Assembly (NCBI GenBank): GCA_902783215.1
Contig: CACZQD010000061.1
Location: forward strand, 1 to 6,708
From: an uncultured Erysipelotrichaceae bacterium
GTDB taxonomy: Bacteria; Bacillota_I; Bacilli_A; RF39; UBA660
DNA length: 6,708 nt
Reading direction: 5' to 3'
Positions 6,203 to 6,708 of the stretch are shown one piece after another (within the stretch, counting starts at the first letter, position 1; every line of letters begins with the position of its first letter). The position numbers and the translations under genes are program-made. The notes under the pieces are model-generated. The model did not search any database and was not told the DNA's origin. It saw only the letters and a program-made list of their open reading frames with translations.

Positions 6203-6708
6203 ATGAAAAAAAATAATAGTTTAGTTTTGGTGTTTGTAGTAGCTTTATTAATAGTACTTTTATTTATATTTATGCCTAGTATTTATAAATGGAGCTCTAA
6301 AGTAAATACTCCAAAAGTCAAAGTTTCAAATAAAACTACCAAAAAAGATACCAATGATACTAAATTTGATGAAAGTATCTTAGATGATATAGTTTATCCT
6401 GATATGCACGTTAATAGCTATACTAAAGATACTTATTATAGTTTAGATACATTTACTCTTGATAATATGTCTAATAATGATATTTTAGCTAATGCTTTTG
6501 AACAAGTATATGATGGATATATTAAAAGTAATCAAGCATCAGGATGTGCATCAAATGGCAAAAAAATAGATTCAAAATATTTAACTGCGCGAATTAAGAA
6601 TATGTTAAGTAGTGAAATAAAATATCAGTTTACTGATTTCAATGTATTTAATACTAAGTATCCCGGATTATGGAAATATGATGTATCAAGTAACTCATAT
6701 ATATATAA
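6203..6708 (+). CDS. Unknown membrane-anchored extracellular protein (3' end outside window)
   Basis: The frame is open from the ATG at 6203 to the window end (168 codons plus two bases), with no stop, so the gene is partial. GAGGTG (6193-6198), overlapping the yqeH stop codon, lies four nt upstream, and the 9-bp gap makes this the third gene of the yqeG-yqeH operon. The protein starts MKKNNS, has one strong hydrophobic segment (about 7-24), then a Lys/Thr/Asn-rich linker (about 33-52), and a polar domain rich in Tyr, Asp and Asn that would face outward. The segment DILANAFEQVYDGYI (93-107) looks helical. One cysteine occurs (C114), so this is not a lipoprotein. I do not recognise a family. 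Its place after yqeH, where B. subtilis has aroE, suggests a lineage-specific insertion rather than a function. Confidence 0.85.
   Translation, partial: MKKNNSLVLVFVVALLIVLLFIFMPSIYKWSSKVNTPKVKVSNKTTKKDTNDTKFDESILDDIVYPDMHVNSYTKDTYYSLDTFTLDNMSNNDILANAFEQVYDGYIKSNQASGCASNGKKIDSKYLTARIKNMLSSEIKYQFTDFNVFNTKYPGLWKYDVSSNSYIY

Overview
This is a very AT-rich segment with short intergenic gaps, strong AGGAGG/AGGTG-type ribosome binding sites, consensus TTGACA/TATAAT-type promoters, and codon use dominated by A/T-ending codons. The yqeG-yqeH pair points to a low-GC Firmicute (Bacillota). Small lineages related to Erysipelotrichia/Mollicutes, such as uncultured gut Bacilli, fit best, but that placement is inference. 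Tryptophan is encoded by TGG and all five visible stops are TAA or TAG, so code 11 is assumed; no TGA stop tests this.

Layout. Positions 1-170 are non-coding and contain a compact 10-bp-closed three-way junction (20-91) followed by two hairpins (115-133 and 148-159). This block is much richer in GC than its surroundings, about 50% at 31-80 against about 11% at 161-240, which is typical of structured RNA or a mobile-element end in an AT-rich genome. A near-consensus promoter (202-230) then drives a 724-codon gene for a cytosolic leucine-rich-repeat protein: an unrecognised 347-residue N-terminal region plus 16 repeats of 22 residues. It converges on a minus-strand gene for a GAF-GGDEF protein, a probable diguanylate cyclase. 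The two genes share a perfect 17-bp bidirectional terminator hairpin that contains both stop codons. The GGDEF gene has a perfect consensus promoter, arranged back to back with the promoter of a plus-strand gene for a membrane-anchored CapA-family metallophosphatase-like protein.

After a 69-bp gap comes a tight plus-strand operon: yqeG (HAD phosphatase), yqeH (circularly permuted ribosome-assembly GTPase, overlapping yqeG by 8 bp), and 9 bp later a membrane-anchored extracellular protein of unknown function that runs off the window end. In Bacillus subtilis yqeH is followed by aroE, yhbY, nadD, yqeK and rsfS, so the continuation here differs.

The genes do not form one obvious pathway. yqeG/yqeH are housekeeping (ribosome assembly and possibly phospholipid or nucleotide phosphate metabolism). 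The GGDEF protein is a possible second-messenger enzyme. The CapA-like and terminal proteins are cell-surface components. The most uncharacterised items are the structured 5' region and the N-terminal region of the LRR protein. I see no CRISPR array, tRNA, rRNA or recognisable transposase in the window.
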